Source of the DNA: Mycobacterium sp. 1554424.7
Lineage (GTDB): Bacteria > Actinomycetota > Actinomycetes > Mycobacteriales > Mycobacteriaceae
Length of the DNA stretch: 64,000 bases
Reading direction: 5' to 3'
NCBI RefSeq assembly: GCF_001665295.1
Contig: NZ_LZSE01000025.1
Coordinates: 1-64,000, forward strand
A program made the translations under genes and the position numbers. How positions within the stretch are numbered: the first letter of the stretch is position 1; the number at the start of each line of letters is the position of its first letter. The notes beneath the pieces were generated by a model, which worked only from the letters and a program-made list of their open reading frames with translations, was not told the origin of the DNA and made no database searches. Below, in pieces: positions 9,416 to 16,545 of this stretch.

Positions 9416-9595
9416 ATGGAACGCGGGAACGCAAAGCACAATTCACGCGAAGACGATGAACTCAAGCACGAGCTCAGCGGGACGGTGCAGGGCAACCGGT
9501 CCAGCCGCGCGGAGGAATGGCGCGATCCCGAGCCGCCGGCCGACGACGACCCGGATGTGCCCGCGGCGGGCCCGCATAAAAACTCATCCGAATGA
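9416..9595 (+). CDS. Short acidic hypothetical protein
   Basis: 59 residues, strongly acidic and Pro/Asp-rich, with no membrane segment. The first half (MERGNAKHN, DDELKHELSGTVQGN, EEWRDPEP) resembles the leading segment I associate with DUF2795 proteins of actinobacteria, but the DUF2795 fold itself is missing. A real DUF2795 gene lies 0.9 kb downstream. The stop overlaps the first possible ATG of the SDR gene, and 17 bases separate it from the preferred SDR start, so the two are co-transcribed. Function unknown; a stress role is inferred from neighbours. Confidence 0.65.
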   Translation: MERGNAKHNSREDDELKHELSGTVQGNRSSRAEEWRDPEPPADDDPDVPAAGPHKNSSE

Positions 9596-9612
9596 CGAAA
9601 GGGGAAGGGGCA

Positions 9613-10452
9613 ATGACCTTTCCGGCTCAGCAACAAACCGTTCCGGGCGTACAGGCGCAAATGAAGCCCATTCCGGACTGCGGCGAAAACAGCTATCGGG
9701 GGTCGGGAAAGCTCACCGGCAAAAGGGCGATCATCACCGGCGGCGATAGCGGCATCGGCCGCGCCGTCGCCATCGCGTTTGCCCGCGAGGGCGCCGACGT
9801 GCTCATCTCCTACCTCAACGAGGACGACGACGCGCGCGACGTCGCCCGGCATGTCGAAGACGCGGGCCGCAGGTGCGTGCTGGTGCGCGGCGACCTGTCC
9901 GACGCGGACCACTGCCGCGCCGTGGTCGACCGGGCGGTAAAGGAATTCGGCGGCATCGACATCCTCGTCAACAACGCGGCCTTCCAGATGATGCACAAAG
10001 ACCTCGAAGAGATCAGCGACGAGGAATGGGACTACACGTTCCGGCTCAACGTCGGCGCCTACTTTCACCTCACCAAAGCCGCCCTGCCGCACATGCGCCC
10101 CGGCTCGTCGATCATCGGCAGCTCCTCGGTCAACTCCGACATGCCCAACCCCACCCTGGCGCCCTACGCGGCGACGAAGGCGGCGATCGCCAACTTCTCG
10201 GCCAGCCTGGCACAGCTGTTGGGCGACAAGGGCATTCGCGTCAACAGCGTAGCCCCAGGTCCGATCTGGACGCCGCTGATCCCGTCGACCATGCCACCGG
10301 ACAGCGTGGAATCCTTCGGGGACAACGTGCCGCTGGGGCGGGCCGGGCAGCCCGCCGAGCTGGCGCCCGTCTACGTGCTGCTGGCCTCCGACGACGCGAG
10401 CTACATCTCCGGGGCGCGCGTGGCGGTGACCGGCGGCCGGCCGATTCTCTAG
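9613..10452 (+). CDS. SDR-family oxidoreductase (general stress type, YghA/YdaD-like)
   Basis: 279-residue classical short-chain dehydrogenase. It has the nucleotide-binding TGGDSGIGRA, the NNAA motif (ILVNNAAFQ), the catalytic Ser in SSSVNSD and the YAATK catalytic Tyr-Lys. The N-terminal extension (QMKPIPDCGENSYRGSGKL) is typical of the YghA/GsiB-associated SDR subgroup, whose members are NAD(P)-dependent and often stress-induced; the substrate is unknown. ATG 9592 overlaps the upstream stop, but ATG 9613 has a strong purine-rich site (AAAGGGGAAGGGG), so I use 9613. It is convergent with the DUF2795 gene. Confidence 0.88.
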   Translation: MTFPAQQQTVPGVQAQMKPIPDCGENSYRGSGKLTGKRAIITGGDSGIGRAVAIAFAREGADVLISYLNEDDDARDVARHVEDAGRRCVLVRGDLSDADHCRAVVDRAVKEFGGIDILVNNAAFQMMHKDLEEISDEEWDYTFRLNVGAYFHLTKAALPHMRPGSSIIGSSSVNSDMPNPTLAPYAATKAAIANFSASLAQLLGDKGIRVNSVAPGPIWTPLIPSTMPPDSVESFGDNVPLGRAGQPAELAPVYVLLASDDASYISGARVAVTGGRPIL

Positions 10453-10467
10453 CGGCGCCAACCACGT

Positions 10468-10743
10468 TCAGGAGCCGCGGTTTTCGCCCAACTCGTCGAC
10501 GATCGGGCTTTGGGTGCCGGGCTTTCCGGCGCCGTCGCCGTCGCGCTCGTCGGCGATGGTCACCGACGATGCGACCTGGCCCACGTTGTTGTACGTCTCG
10601 GGCGGGATCCCGCGCAGCGCGCGGACGGTTTCGTCGTCGCAGCCGTTGCGGTCCGCGGCGTCGAGCAGGTCCTGTTTGTTGGCCGGAAAGTCCACGTCGT
10701 TGAGGCACTTTCGGAGTTGGCTAGTGGTGGTAGACGCGACCAT
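10468..10743 (-). CDS. DUF2795 domain protein
   Basis: 91 residues. The core (SQLRKCLNDVDFPANKQDLL, then AADRNGCDDETVRALRGIP) is the DUF2795 domain, a small helical domain of unknown function found in stress and sporulation settings of actinobacteria. A charged tail follows. I take the start at ATG 10743 (MVASTTT). It is convergent with the SDR gene and 44 bases downstream of the ChaB-like gene, probably in the same minus-strand unit as the ChaB and DUF1360 genes. Confidence 0.78.
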   Translation of the reverse strand: MVASTTTSQLRKCLNDVDFPANKQDLLDAADRNGCDDETVRALRGIPPETYNNVGQVASSVTIADERDGDGAGKPGTQSPIVDELGENRGS

Positions 10744-10787
10744 GCGTCTCGGGATGCCCATCGGATGCCGGGCTAAACAGGCCCGGT

Positions 10788-11201
10788 TCAGCGGCCGCGC
10801 TCGCGCCGGTTCTCCTTCATGATCGCGTCGACCAGCTCCGGCTTGCTCATCGACGACCGGCCACGCACGTCGAGCCGGCGCGCCACGTCGAGCAGGTGCT
10901 TCTTGCTCGCGTTGGCGTCGACGCCCTCGGCCGAGCGGCCGGTGTTTCGCGGGCCGCCGCCCTCGGCCAGCTCGTCCGACGGGCCCTTCTGCTCCTTGGG
11001 CTCCCAATGATCGCCGACCTTCTCGAAGCTGTGCTTGAGCGCCGAGTAGGCCACCCGGTGGGCGCGCTCCTCGCTGCCGTAGTCCTCGGCGGCCGAGTCG
11101 TGGGTTTTCGCGAACGTGCGCTGCGCCTTGGCGTTGGACCGCTGCAAGGTGCTCGGCAGCTCCTCCTTCTTCGGCTTGCCGCCCTTGGTCGTCTTAGGCA
11201 T
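10788..11201 (-). CDS. ChaB-family protein with C-terminal Rho-N/SAP-like segment
   Basis: 137 residues, basic, cytoplasmic. Residues about 10-70 (ELPSTLQRSNAKAQRTFAKT and HRVAYSALKHSFEKVGDHW) match ChaB, a small protein once linked to cation transport in E. coli but of uncertain role. The C-terminus (KKHLLDVARRLDVRGRSSMS, then KPELVDAIM) looks like a Rho-N/SAP helical motif that can bind nucleic acid. It follows the DUF1360 gene by 16 bases with a GAGGAGGTTT ribosome site, so these two form an operon. The fusion suggests a nucleic-acid role under stress; this is inference. Confidence 0.83.
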   Translation of the reverse strand: MPKTTKGGKPKKEELPSTLQRSNAKAQRTFAKTHDSAAEDYGSEERAHRVAYSALKHSFEKVGDHWEPKEQKGPSDELAEGGGPRNTGRSAEGVDANASKKHLLDVARRLDVRGRSSMSKPELVDAIMKENRRERGR

Positions 11202-11217
11202 GAAACCTCCTCGCTTG

Positions 11218-11754
11218 TCAGCCCTCGGTCATCTGCTGCGCCTTGGCGTAGGCCAGCTGCAAGAAGTCGGCGCCGGCCAGGGCGGTGAAGGTGCCCGCGA
11301 TCAGGCGGGTCGATCGCGGCGCGAAGATCAGCCCGATGACGAACGCGGTCGCCACCCACATGTCGAGGCAGAAGGGGCAGGTCAACAGCTCCCCCAGGCT
11401 GTGACGCAGAGCGCTGCTGTGCCGCGATTCCTCCATCACCTCGGCGGGGCCACCCGTACCGGCGTAGTGGGCGAACGGCGCGCGCAACGGGCTGGTCACG
11501 GCGTCCTTGGAGATCGTGCGCGACAGCTTGTGGGTGCCGATGGTGACGGTGGCCAGGTCCTGCAGGCTCCAGCGTTCGGGAACCTTTCGTCCGGTCGCCG
11601 CGGCCAGGACGCCCGTGAGGGCGACCAGCACGCCGTAGATGGCCAGGACCACCGAGTAGCCCTCCAACGGTCGGGGGTTGTCGCCGCGGTACGCGTCGGC
11701 CTCCCGTCGCGCGCGGTCGGCCACTCGTTCGGTAACTTCGGTTGCATCGCCCAT
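11218..11754 (-). CDS. DUF1360 membrane protein
   Basis: 178 residues with about three hydrophobic segments (YSVVLAIYGVLVALTGVLAA, MWVATAFVIGLIF, RLIAGTFTALAGADFL). The conserved block ATVTIGTHKLSRTISKDAVT and the CPFCLDMWVA motif identify DUF1360, a family of small membrane proteins of unknown function in Bacillus and actinobacteria. The CPFC pair could be redox-active or bind metal. A GGGTAA-type promoter sits only nine bases before the start codon, so the transcript may be leaderless. First gene of the DUF1360-ChaB-DUF2795 run, divergent from marR. Confidence 0.8.
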   Translation of the reverse strand: MGDATEVTERVADRARREADAYRGDNPRPLEGYSVVLAIYGVLVALTGVLAAATGRKVPERWSLQDLATVTIGTHKLSRTISKDAVTSPLRAPFAHYAGTGGPAEVMEESRHSSALRHSLGELLTCPFCLDMWVATAFVIGLIFAPRSTRLIAGTFTALAGADFLQLAYAKAQQMTEG

Positions 11755-11763
11755 GGGCGAGGG

Positions 11764-11790
11764 TTACCCCTTTGAGGCCGGGGAAATCAC
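11764..11790 (-). promoter_or_regulatory. Candidate sigma-F/sigma-B-type promoter for the DUF1360-ChaB operon
   Basis: Read on the minus strand: GTGATT, 15 bases, GGGTAA, ending nine bases before the DUF1360 ATG. It has the same hexamers and the same spacer length as the candidate at 9348-9375. A leaderless transcript would be expected. Confidence 0.45.
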
Positions 11791-11834
11791 GCCCGGGCCG
11801 CACCGGCCAACGTGCACGTCCGCGCGCCCCGGAT

Positions 11835-11853
11835 ATGTCAAGATCGCTGACAT
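11835..11853. promoter_or_regulatory. Palindrome across the marR start codon, probable operator
   Basis: ATGTCA and TGACAT in inverted orientation with a 7-base spacer, the right arm overlapping the ATG at 11852. MarR proteins commonly repress their own promoters through such palindromes. A site at the start codon would fit a leaderless or short-leader transcript. Inferred from symmetry and position. Confidence 0.4.
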
Positions 11854-12274
11854 GGGTGGTCAGGTCGAGGACGCTCCGCTCGGTTACCTGCTGTATCGGG
11901 TAGGCGCCGTGTTGCGGCCGGAGGTTTCCGCCGTGCTGAGCCCGCTGGGCCTGACGCTGCCCGAATTTGTTTGCATGCGCATCCTTTCGATGAACCCGGG
12001 CATGTCCAGCGCCGAGCTGTCCCGGCACACCAACGTCACACCGCAGGCGATGAACACCGTGCTGCGCGGGCTGCAAGACGTTGGGGCGGTGGAGCGGCCC
12101 ACGTCCGTCTCGTCGGGGCGTGCGTTACCAGCCACGCTGACGGTCCAGGGCCGCGCGCTGCTGAAGCGGGCCGAGGCCGCGGTCCGGACCGCCGACGCCC
12201 GGATCCTGGGCAAGCTGACCGACGCGCAGCAGCGCGAGTTCAAGCGCATGCTCGAAAAGCTGGGATCCGACTGA
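11852..12274 (+). CDS. MarR-family transcriptional regulator (Rv2887-like)
   Basis: 140-residue winged-helix regulator, close to Rv2887. The DNA-binding part is LTLPEFVCMRILSMNPGMSS, AELSRHTNVTPQAMNTVL and the wing VERPTSVSSGRALPATLT. In M. tuberculosis, loss of Rv2887 derepresses a methyltransferase (Rv0560c) that inactivates some experimental drugs by N-methylation. Whether this homologue does the same is inference. The ATG at 11852 is preferred because upstream in-frame sequence lacks homology. It ends three bases before a 55-base tandem repeat and is convergent with amiC. Confidence 0.92.
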   Translation: MGGQVEDAPLGYLLYRVGAVLRPEVSAVLSPLGLTLPEFVCMRILSMNPGMSSAELSRHTNVTPQAMNTVLRGLQDVGAVERPTSVSSGRALPATLTVQGRALLKRAEAAVRTADARILGKLTDAQQREFKRMLEKLGSD

Positions 12275-12276
12275 TC

Positions 12277-12386
12277 AGCGGCGATCGCGAGGGCGGCGAA
12301 GCCGGGCGAAGCGGGTCGCCGCCATCAAGCTAGCGGCGATCGCGAGGGCGGCGAAGCCGGGCGAAGCGGGTCGCCGCCATCAAGCT
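12277..12386. repeat. Two tandem copies of a 55-base intergenic hairpin repeat
   Basis: Two exact copies of a 55-base unit, 12277-12331 and 12332-12386, filling the whole gap between the convergent marR and amiC stop codons. Each unit has arms GCGGCGA and TCGCCGC and an inner small stem GGCGAAGCC. A diverged single copy lies at 49423-49467. It looks like a dispersed mycobacterial intergenic repeat that may serve as a bidirectional terminator. The amiC stop codon lies in the end of the second copy. Confidence 0.85.
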
Positions 12387-13800
12387 AGCGGTTGTCCTGG
12401 ATGCGGGCCCACGGGCGGGCCTCCTCGAGTTCGTAGGCCAGCTCCAGCAGCAGCGACTCGTGCCCGATGTCGGCCGAAAGCATCATGCCCACCGGCATGC
12501 CGGCGGCGGACTGCGCCAGCGGCAGCGAGATCGCCGGCTCGCCGGTGACGTTCTGCAGCGGGGTGAACGCCACCCAGTCGATGAGCCGGTCCATCACCCG
12601 CCGGTAGTCGGTGGGGGCGAGATACCCGACCCGCGGCGTCTCGTCGGCGAGCGTCGGCGTGAGCACCGCGTCGTACTTACGGAAGAAGTCCGCGGTGCGC
12701 CGCCGCAACCTGCGCAGGCGCACGATGGCCAGTGGGAGCCGGTGGAAGTTGCGGCTGGTGTGCCGGTCCAGGCCGAGGGTCAGGGCGTCCAGCCGGGTGC
12801 GGTCGAAAGTGTCGCCGAACAGCCGCCGCCCGGCGCGCACCTGCGTCAGCGCCAAAAAGCCCCAGTACAAGACGAAGTCGTCCACGAAGCTGGGCGGCAC
12901 CGGGGGGTCGACCTGCTCGACGCGGTGGCCCAGTTCCTCCAGCAGCGCCGCCGACTTCAGCGTCAGCTCGCGCACCTGCGGAGCGCACTCGCGTAGGACG
13001 GACCCGGTCACCACGGCGATCGTCAGCCGCTGCCGTCCGGGGCGGGTCACGTCGCCCACCGGCGCCAGCTTGGGGTTGCGCCAGACCCGCTCGGCCTCCC
13101 GGTAGAAGGCGGCGGTGTCGCGCACCGAACGGGTCAGCACGCCGTTGGCGACGATGCCCACCGGCATCCGGCGCAGCTCCGGGTCCAGGGGCAGCCGTCC
13201 GCGCGACGGCTTGAGCCCGACGAGTCCGTTGCAGGCGGCCGGAATCCGGATCGAGCCGCCTCCGTCGTTGGCGTGGGCGATCGGCACCACCCCGGCGGCG
13301 ACGAACGCGCCGGAGCCCGAGGACGAGGCGCCCGCGGTGTGGTCGGTGTCCCATGGGTTGCGGACCGGCCCCAGCCGGGGGTGTTCGGCGGACGCGCTGA
13401 ATCCGAATTCCGACATCTGCGTCTTGCCGACCGGTGTCGGTCCGGTGGCCAGGAACAGCCGCGTGAATTCGCCGTCGGCGGAGGCGTTTTGGGGCACCCA
13501 CGCGTCGGTGCCACGCATCGTCGGCTGCCCGGCGACGTCCACGTTGTCCTTGACGAACGTCGGGACGCCTTCAAAAAACCGGGAGTAGCCGCTCGCGGGG
13601 GCGGTCGACGCGGCGGCGCGCGCCTGCTCGAACGCCGCGTACGCCAGGCCGTTCAGCGCCGGGTCGACGGCCTCGGTGCGAGCGATGGCGGCCTCGACGA
13701 CCTCGACTCTGCCGACCGAACCGGCCCTTAGGGCGTCGGCCAGGCCGACCGCGTCGAGGTCACCGAGGGCATCGTCGCCGAAAGCGTGCACGCGTCGCAT
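12385..13800 (-). CDS. amiC: Amidase of the amidase-signature family
   Basis: 471-residue hydrolase, equivalent of Rv2888c. The Ser-cisSer-Lys triad is visible: Lys in TFVKDNVDVAG, the cis-Ser in HTAGASSSGSGAF and the nucleophilic Ser in GGGSIRIPAACNG. Family members hydrolyse amide bonds of varied substrates; the physiological one here is unknown. The full length and all catalytic residues indicate an active enzyme. It has no signal peptide, so it is cytoplasmic. It is downstream of tsf by 30 bases on the same strand, and its stop lies inside the 55-base repeat. Confidence 0.93.
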   Translation of the reverse strand: MRRVHAFGDDALGDLDAVGLADALRAGSVGRVEVVEAAIARTEAVDPALNGLAYAAFEQARAAASTAPASGYSRFFEGVPTFVKDNVDVAGQPTMRGTDAWVPQNASADGEFTRLFLATGPTPVGKTQMSEFGFSASAEHPRLGPVRNPWDTDHTAGASSSGSGAFVAAGVVPIAHANDGGGSIRIPAACNGLVGLKPSRGRLPLDPELRRMPVGIVANGVLTRSVRDTAAFYREAERVWRNPKLAPVGDVTRPGRQRLTIAVVTGSVLRECAPQVRELTLKSAALLEELGHRVEQVDPPVPPSFVDDFVLYWGFLALTQVRAGRRLFGDTFDRTRLDALTLGLDRHTSRNFHRLPLAIVRLRRLRRRTADFFRKYDAVLTPTLADETPRVGYLAPTDYRRVMDRLIDWVAFTPLQNVTGEPAISLPLAQSAAGMPVGMMLSADIGHESLLLELAYELEEARPWARIQDNR

Positions 13801-13830
13801 GACACGACGCTAACCCTTCGAGCGGGGTGG

Positions 13831-14649
13831 CTAGGCCTGACCCACCTCGAAGCGAACGAACCGCGTCACCGTCACGCCGGCCTCGTCGAGCAGGGCCTTG
13901 ACGGTCTTCTTGCTGTCGGACACCGACGGCTGCTCGAGCAGCACCGCGTCCTTGAAGAAGCCGTTGAGCCGGCCCTCGACGATCTTGGGCAGCGCCTGCT
14001 CGGGCTTGCCCTCGGCCTTGGCGGTCTCCTCGGCGATGCGACGCTCGCTGGCCACGACGTCCTCGGGGACGTCGTCGCGGGACAGGTAGCGCGCCTTGAG
14101 CGCGGCGATCTGCAGCGCGACGGCGTGCGCGGCCTGTTGCCCGTCGGCGCCGCTGTACTCGACCAGCACGCCGACCGCGGGCGGCAGGTCCGCCGCGCGC
14201 TTGTGCAGGTAGGCCTCGACGGTGCCGTCGAAGAACGCGACGCGACGCAGCTCGAGCTTCTCGCCGATCTTGGCCGACAGGTCGGCGATCGCCTGCTCGA
14301 CCGTCGTGACGCCGGTGCTGGCCGCCTTCAGGGCGTCCACGTCGGTGGCCTTCGACTCGGCCGCGGCCGCCACGATCTCGTCGGCGAGCTTTTGGAACTC
14401 GGCGTTCTTGGCGACGAAGTCGGTCTCGGAGTTGAGCTCGATGAGCGCCCCGCCCTTGGCCGCGACCAGGCCTTCGGCCGTGGCCCGCTCGGCGCGCTTG
14501 CCGACGTCCTTGGCGCCCTTGATCCGCAGCGCCTCGACGGCCTTGTCGAAGTCGCCGTCAGTCTCGGCCAGCGCGTTCTTGCAGTCCAACATGCCGGCGC
14601 CGGTGAGCTCGCGAAGACGCTTGACGTCGGCGGCGGTGAAATTCGCCAA
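13831..14649 (-). CDS. tsf: Elongation factor Ts
   Basis: Exchanges GDP for GTP on EF-Tu during translation. It is 272 residues: an N-terminal UBA-like domain with the signature [16 protein letters not shown] at 12-27, then the core dimer domain with SETDFVAKN near residue 80. It starts at ATG 14649, 13 bases after the rpsB stop, in the conserved rpsB-tsf operon. The length is the usual one for mycobacteria. Confidence 0.97.
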   Translation of the reverse strand: MANFTAADVKRLRELTGAGMLDCKNALAETDGDFDKAVEALRIKGAKDVGKRAERATAEGLVAAKGGALIELNSETDFVAKNAEFQKLADEIVAAAAESKATDVDALKAASTGVTTVEQAIADLSAKIGEKLELRRVAFFDGTVEAYLHKRAADLPPAVGVLVEYSGADGQQAAHAVALQIAALKARYLSRDDVPEDVVASERRIAEETAKAEGKPEQALPKIVEGRLNGFFKDAVLLEQPSVSDSKKTVKALLDEAGVTVTRFVRFEVGQA

Positions 14650-14662
14650 TGGTCAGCCTTCC

Positions 14663-15514
14663 TTAAGAGGGGTCTGTTGTTGATTCGGTTGCGCCCGCGT
14701 CGGTGGGGGCAGACGCTGTTGTGGCCGTCGCAGTGGCAGTCGTCGCGGAGGCCAGCAGCTCCTGCTCCCATTCCGCGAGCGGCTCGGCCGAGTCCGCCTC
14801 GGGCTTGCCGTCGCCGCGGCCCAGCCCGGCGCGGGCCTGCAGGCCCTCGGCGACCGCGGAGGCGATGACCTTGGTCAGCAGCGCGGCCGAGCGGATCGCG
14901 TCGTCATTGCCCGGGATCGGGTAGTCGACCTCGTCGGGGTCGCAGTTGGTGTCCAGGATCGCGATGACCGGGATGCCGAGCTTGCGGGCCTCGCCGACGG
15001 CGATGTGCTCCTTGTTGGTGTCGACGACCCAGATCGCCGACGGCACCTTGTTCATGTCGCGGATGCCGCCGAGGCTGCGCTCCAGCTTGTTCTTCTCCCG
15101 GGTCAGGCCCAGGATCTCCTTCTTGGTGCGGCCCTCGAAGCCGCCGGTCTGCTCCATCGCCTCCAGTTCCTTGAGGCGCTGCAGCCGCTTGTGGACGGTG
15201 GAGAAGTTGGTCAGCATGCCGCCCAGCCAGCGCTGGTTCACGTACGGCATGCCGACGCGGGTGGCCTCGGCCGCGACGGACTCCTGCGCCTGCTTCTTGG
15301 TGCCGACGAACAGCACCGACCCACCGTGGGCGACGGTCTCCTTGACGAACTCGTACGCCTTGTCGATGAAGGTCAGCGTCTGCTGCAGGTCGATGATGTA
15401 GATGCCGTTGCGGTCGGTGAAGATGAACCGCTTCATCTTGGGGTTCCAGCGTCGGGTCTGATGCCCGAAGTGGGTGCCGCTGTCAAGCAGCTGCTTCATG
15501 GTTACGACAGCCAT
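14663..15514 (-). CDS. rpsB: 30S ribosomal protein S2
   Basis: 283 residues. The S2 family block is complete: [20 protein letters not shown] at the N-terminus and [14 protein letters not shown] in the second half. An Ala/Thr-rich tail of about 30 residues is typical for mycobacteria. Two ATGs lie nine bases apart; the AAAGGA site is correctly spaced only for the inner one at 15514. A possible sigma-A -10 (TAAACT, minus strand 15672-15667) gives a leader of about 150 bases. It heads rpsB-tsf and is divergent from the M23-like gene. Confidence 0.97.
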   Translation of the reverse strand: MAVVTMKQLLDSGTHFGHQTRRWNPKMKRFIFTDRNGIYIIDLQQTLTFIDKAYEFVKETVAHGGSVLFVGTKKQAQESVAAEATRVGMPYVNQRWLGGMLTNFSTVHKRLQRLKELEAMEQTGGFEGRTKKEILGLTREKNKLERSLGGIRDMNKVPSAIWVVDTNKEHIAVGEARKLGIPVIAILDTNCDPDEVDYPIPGNDDAIRSAALLTKVIASAVAEGLQARAGLGRGDGKPEADSAEPLAEWEQELLASATTATATATTASAPTDAGATESTTDPS

Positions 15515-15707
15515 TGCCGCCATTCCTTTGTTGTCGGTTGTCGCCCGGCATCGGGTGAGGCCGGGCCCTGGCGCCTGCTGAGATGTCGAACCCTTACTCG
15601 GGACCGCTCGGCATCCGGTTGTGGTGCAGGCGCGCGAAGTCAGCCCGCTAACGAGCTGCGACCAGGAGTTTACACCGTCTCAGCAGGTGCTTTTTCCACA
15701 GCGGTGA

Positions 15708-16253
15708 GTGGCGAGGTCACGCGCGTCGCGCTGTACTCGCCTCGTGCGGCGGGCGGTGCTCCTGATCCTGGCATTGCTGTGCGCCGCACCGGCACAGGCC
15801 GACGACGTGCGGCTGGAGTGGCCGCTGCGGCCTCCCCCGGCCCTGGACGGGCAGGGGCGCGGGTTCGACGCCCCCTCGCCCGACTGGAAACCCGGGCATC
15901 GCGGCGTGGATCTGCCGGGCTCCCCAGGTCAGCCCGTGTATGCCGCAGGCCCCGCGACGGTCGTGTTCTCCGGGGTGCTGGCGGGACGGCCGGTGGTGTC
16001 GTTGGCCCATCCCGGCGGGTTGCGCACCAGCTACGAGCCGGTCCGGGCGGTCGTGCGGGCCGGCCAGGCCGTGACGGCCGAGACCGTGATCGGGTCGCTG
16101 GAGGCCGGGCACGCCGGCTGCCGGGCCTCGGAAGCTAACGGGGCGTGCCTGCACTGGGGGGCGATGTGGGGGCCGGCGTCGCGCGCGGAGTATGTCGACC
16201 CGCTGGGGCTGTTGAAGGCGACGCCGATCCGGCTGAAGCCGCTTGGCGGCTGA
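15708..16253 (+). CDS. Secreted M23 (LytM)-like protein with altered zinc motif
   Basis: 181 residues, equivalent of Rv2891, starting at GTG 15708. The signal peptide runs to an AQA cleavage site near residue 31. The M23 fold is recognisable: HRGVDLPGSPGQPVYAAG carries the first motif (HxxxD), and the usual HxH motif appears as CLHWG, with Cys where the first His should be. M23 enzymes are zinc endopeptidases that cut peptidoglycan cross-bridges. The changed ligand makes activity uncertain: Cys may bind zinc, or the protein may be a non-catalytic LytM-type regulator. The next gene is convergent. Confidence 0.85.
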   Translation: MARSRASRCTRLVRRAVLLILALLCAAPAQADDVRLEWPLRPPPALDGQGRGFDAPSPDWKPGHRGVDLPGSPGQPVYAAGPATVVFSGVLAGRPVVSLAHPGGLRTSYEPVRAVVRAGQAVTAETVIGSLEAGHAGCRASEANGACLHWGAMWGPASRAEYVDPLGLLKATPIRLKPLGG

Positions 16254-16288
16254 CGCGTGAGGCGGGGGTTTCCGTGTGCGCTGAGGGC

Positions 16289-16369
16289 TTTGAGTGTGAA
16301 GCGTGGGCGGTCCCGCCCGGCGTGTCGTCGCCCCAGGTTCACCCGCTACGCCTTCGATTCACACTCAAA
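16289..16369. repeat. Inverted repeat downstream of the M23-like gene
   Basis: TTTGAGTGTGAAGCG at 16289-16303 pairs with 16355-16369 at 14 of 15 positions, with further partial pairing inside (GCGTGGGC against ACCCGCTACGC). It sits in the 292-base convergent gap between the M23-like gene and xerC. It is likely a bidirectional terminator or a dispersed intergenic repeat. Confidence 0.6.
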
Positions 16370-16430
16370 ATCGCCCAGGTAACACGTTTCTCACCGGCCA
16401 CTTCAGTCCCTGCCGGAAGGCGGCACACTT

Positions 16431-16497
16431 GTGTCCGCCTCACAGTTGCAACTCGGGTTGAACCGCCCGACGAGCGGTGTCGCTGTGAGGTGGACAC
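16431..16497. terminator. Long-loop hairpin between the M23-like gene and xerC
   Basis: GTGTCCGCCTCACAG at 16431-16445 pairs with 16483-16497 at 14 of 15 positions, around a 37-base loop. It is the second inverted repeat in the convergent gap, about 50 bases after the xerC stop as read on the minus strand. There is no T-run. Possibly a terminator for xerC. Confidence 0.5.
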
Positions 16498-16545
16498 ATC
16501 GGATGCGGCCGCTTCCAGAGATTGGTGGGACGCATGTGACGAGCC

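Noticed and set aside
12277-12386. CRISPR-like array from the 55-base tandem repeats
   Set aside because: There are no spacers between units, only two copies, and no cas genes in the window.
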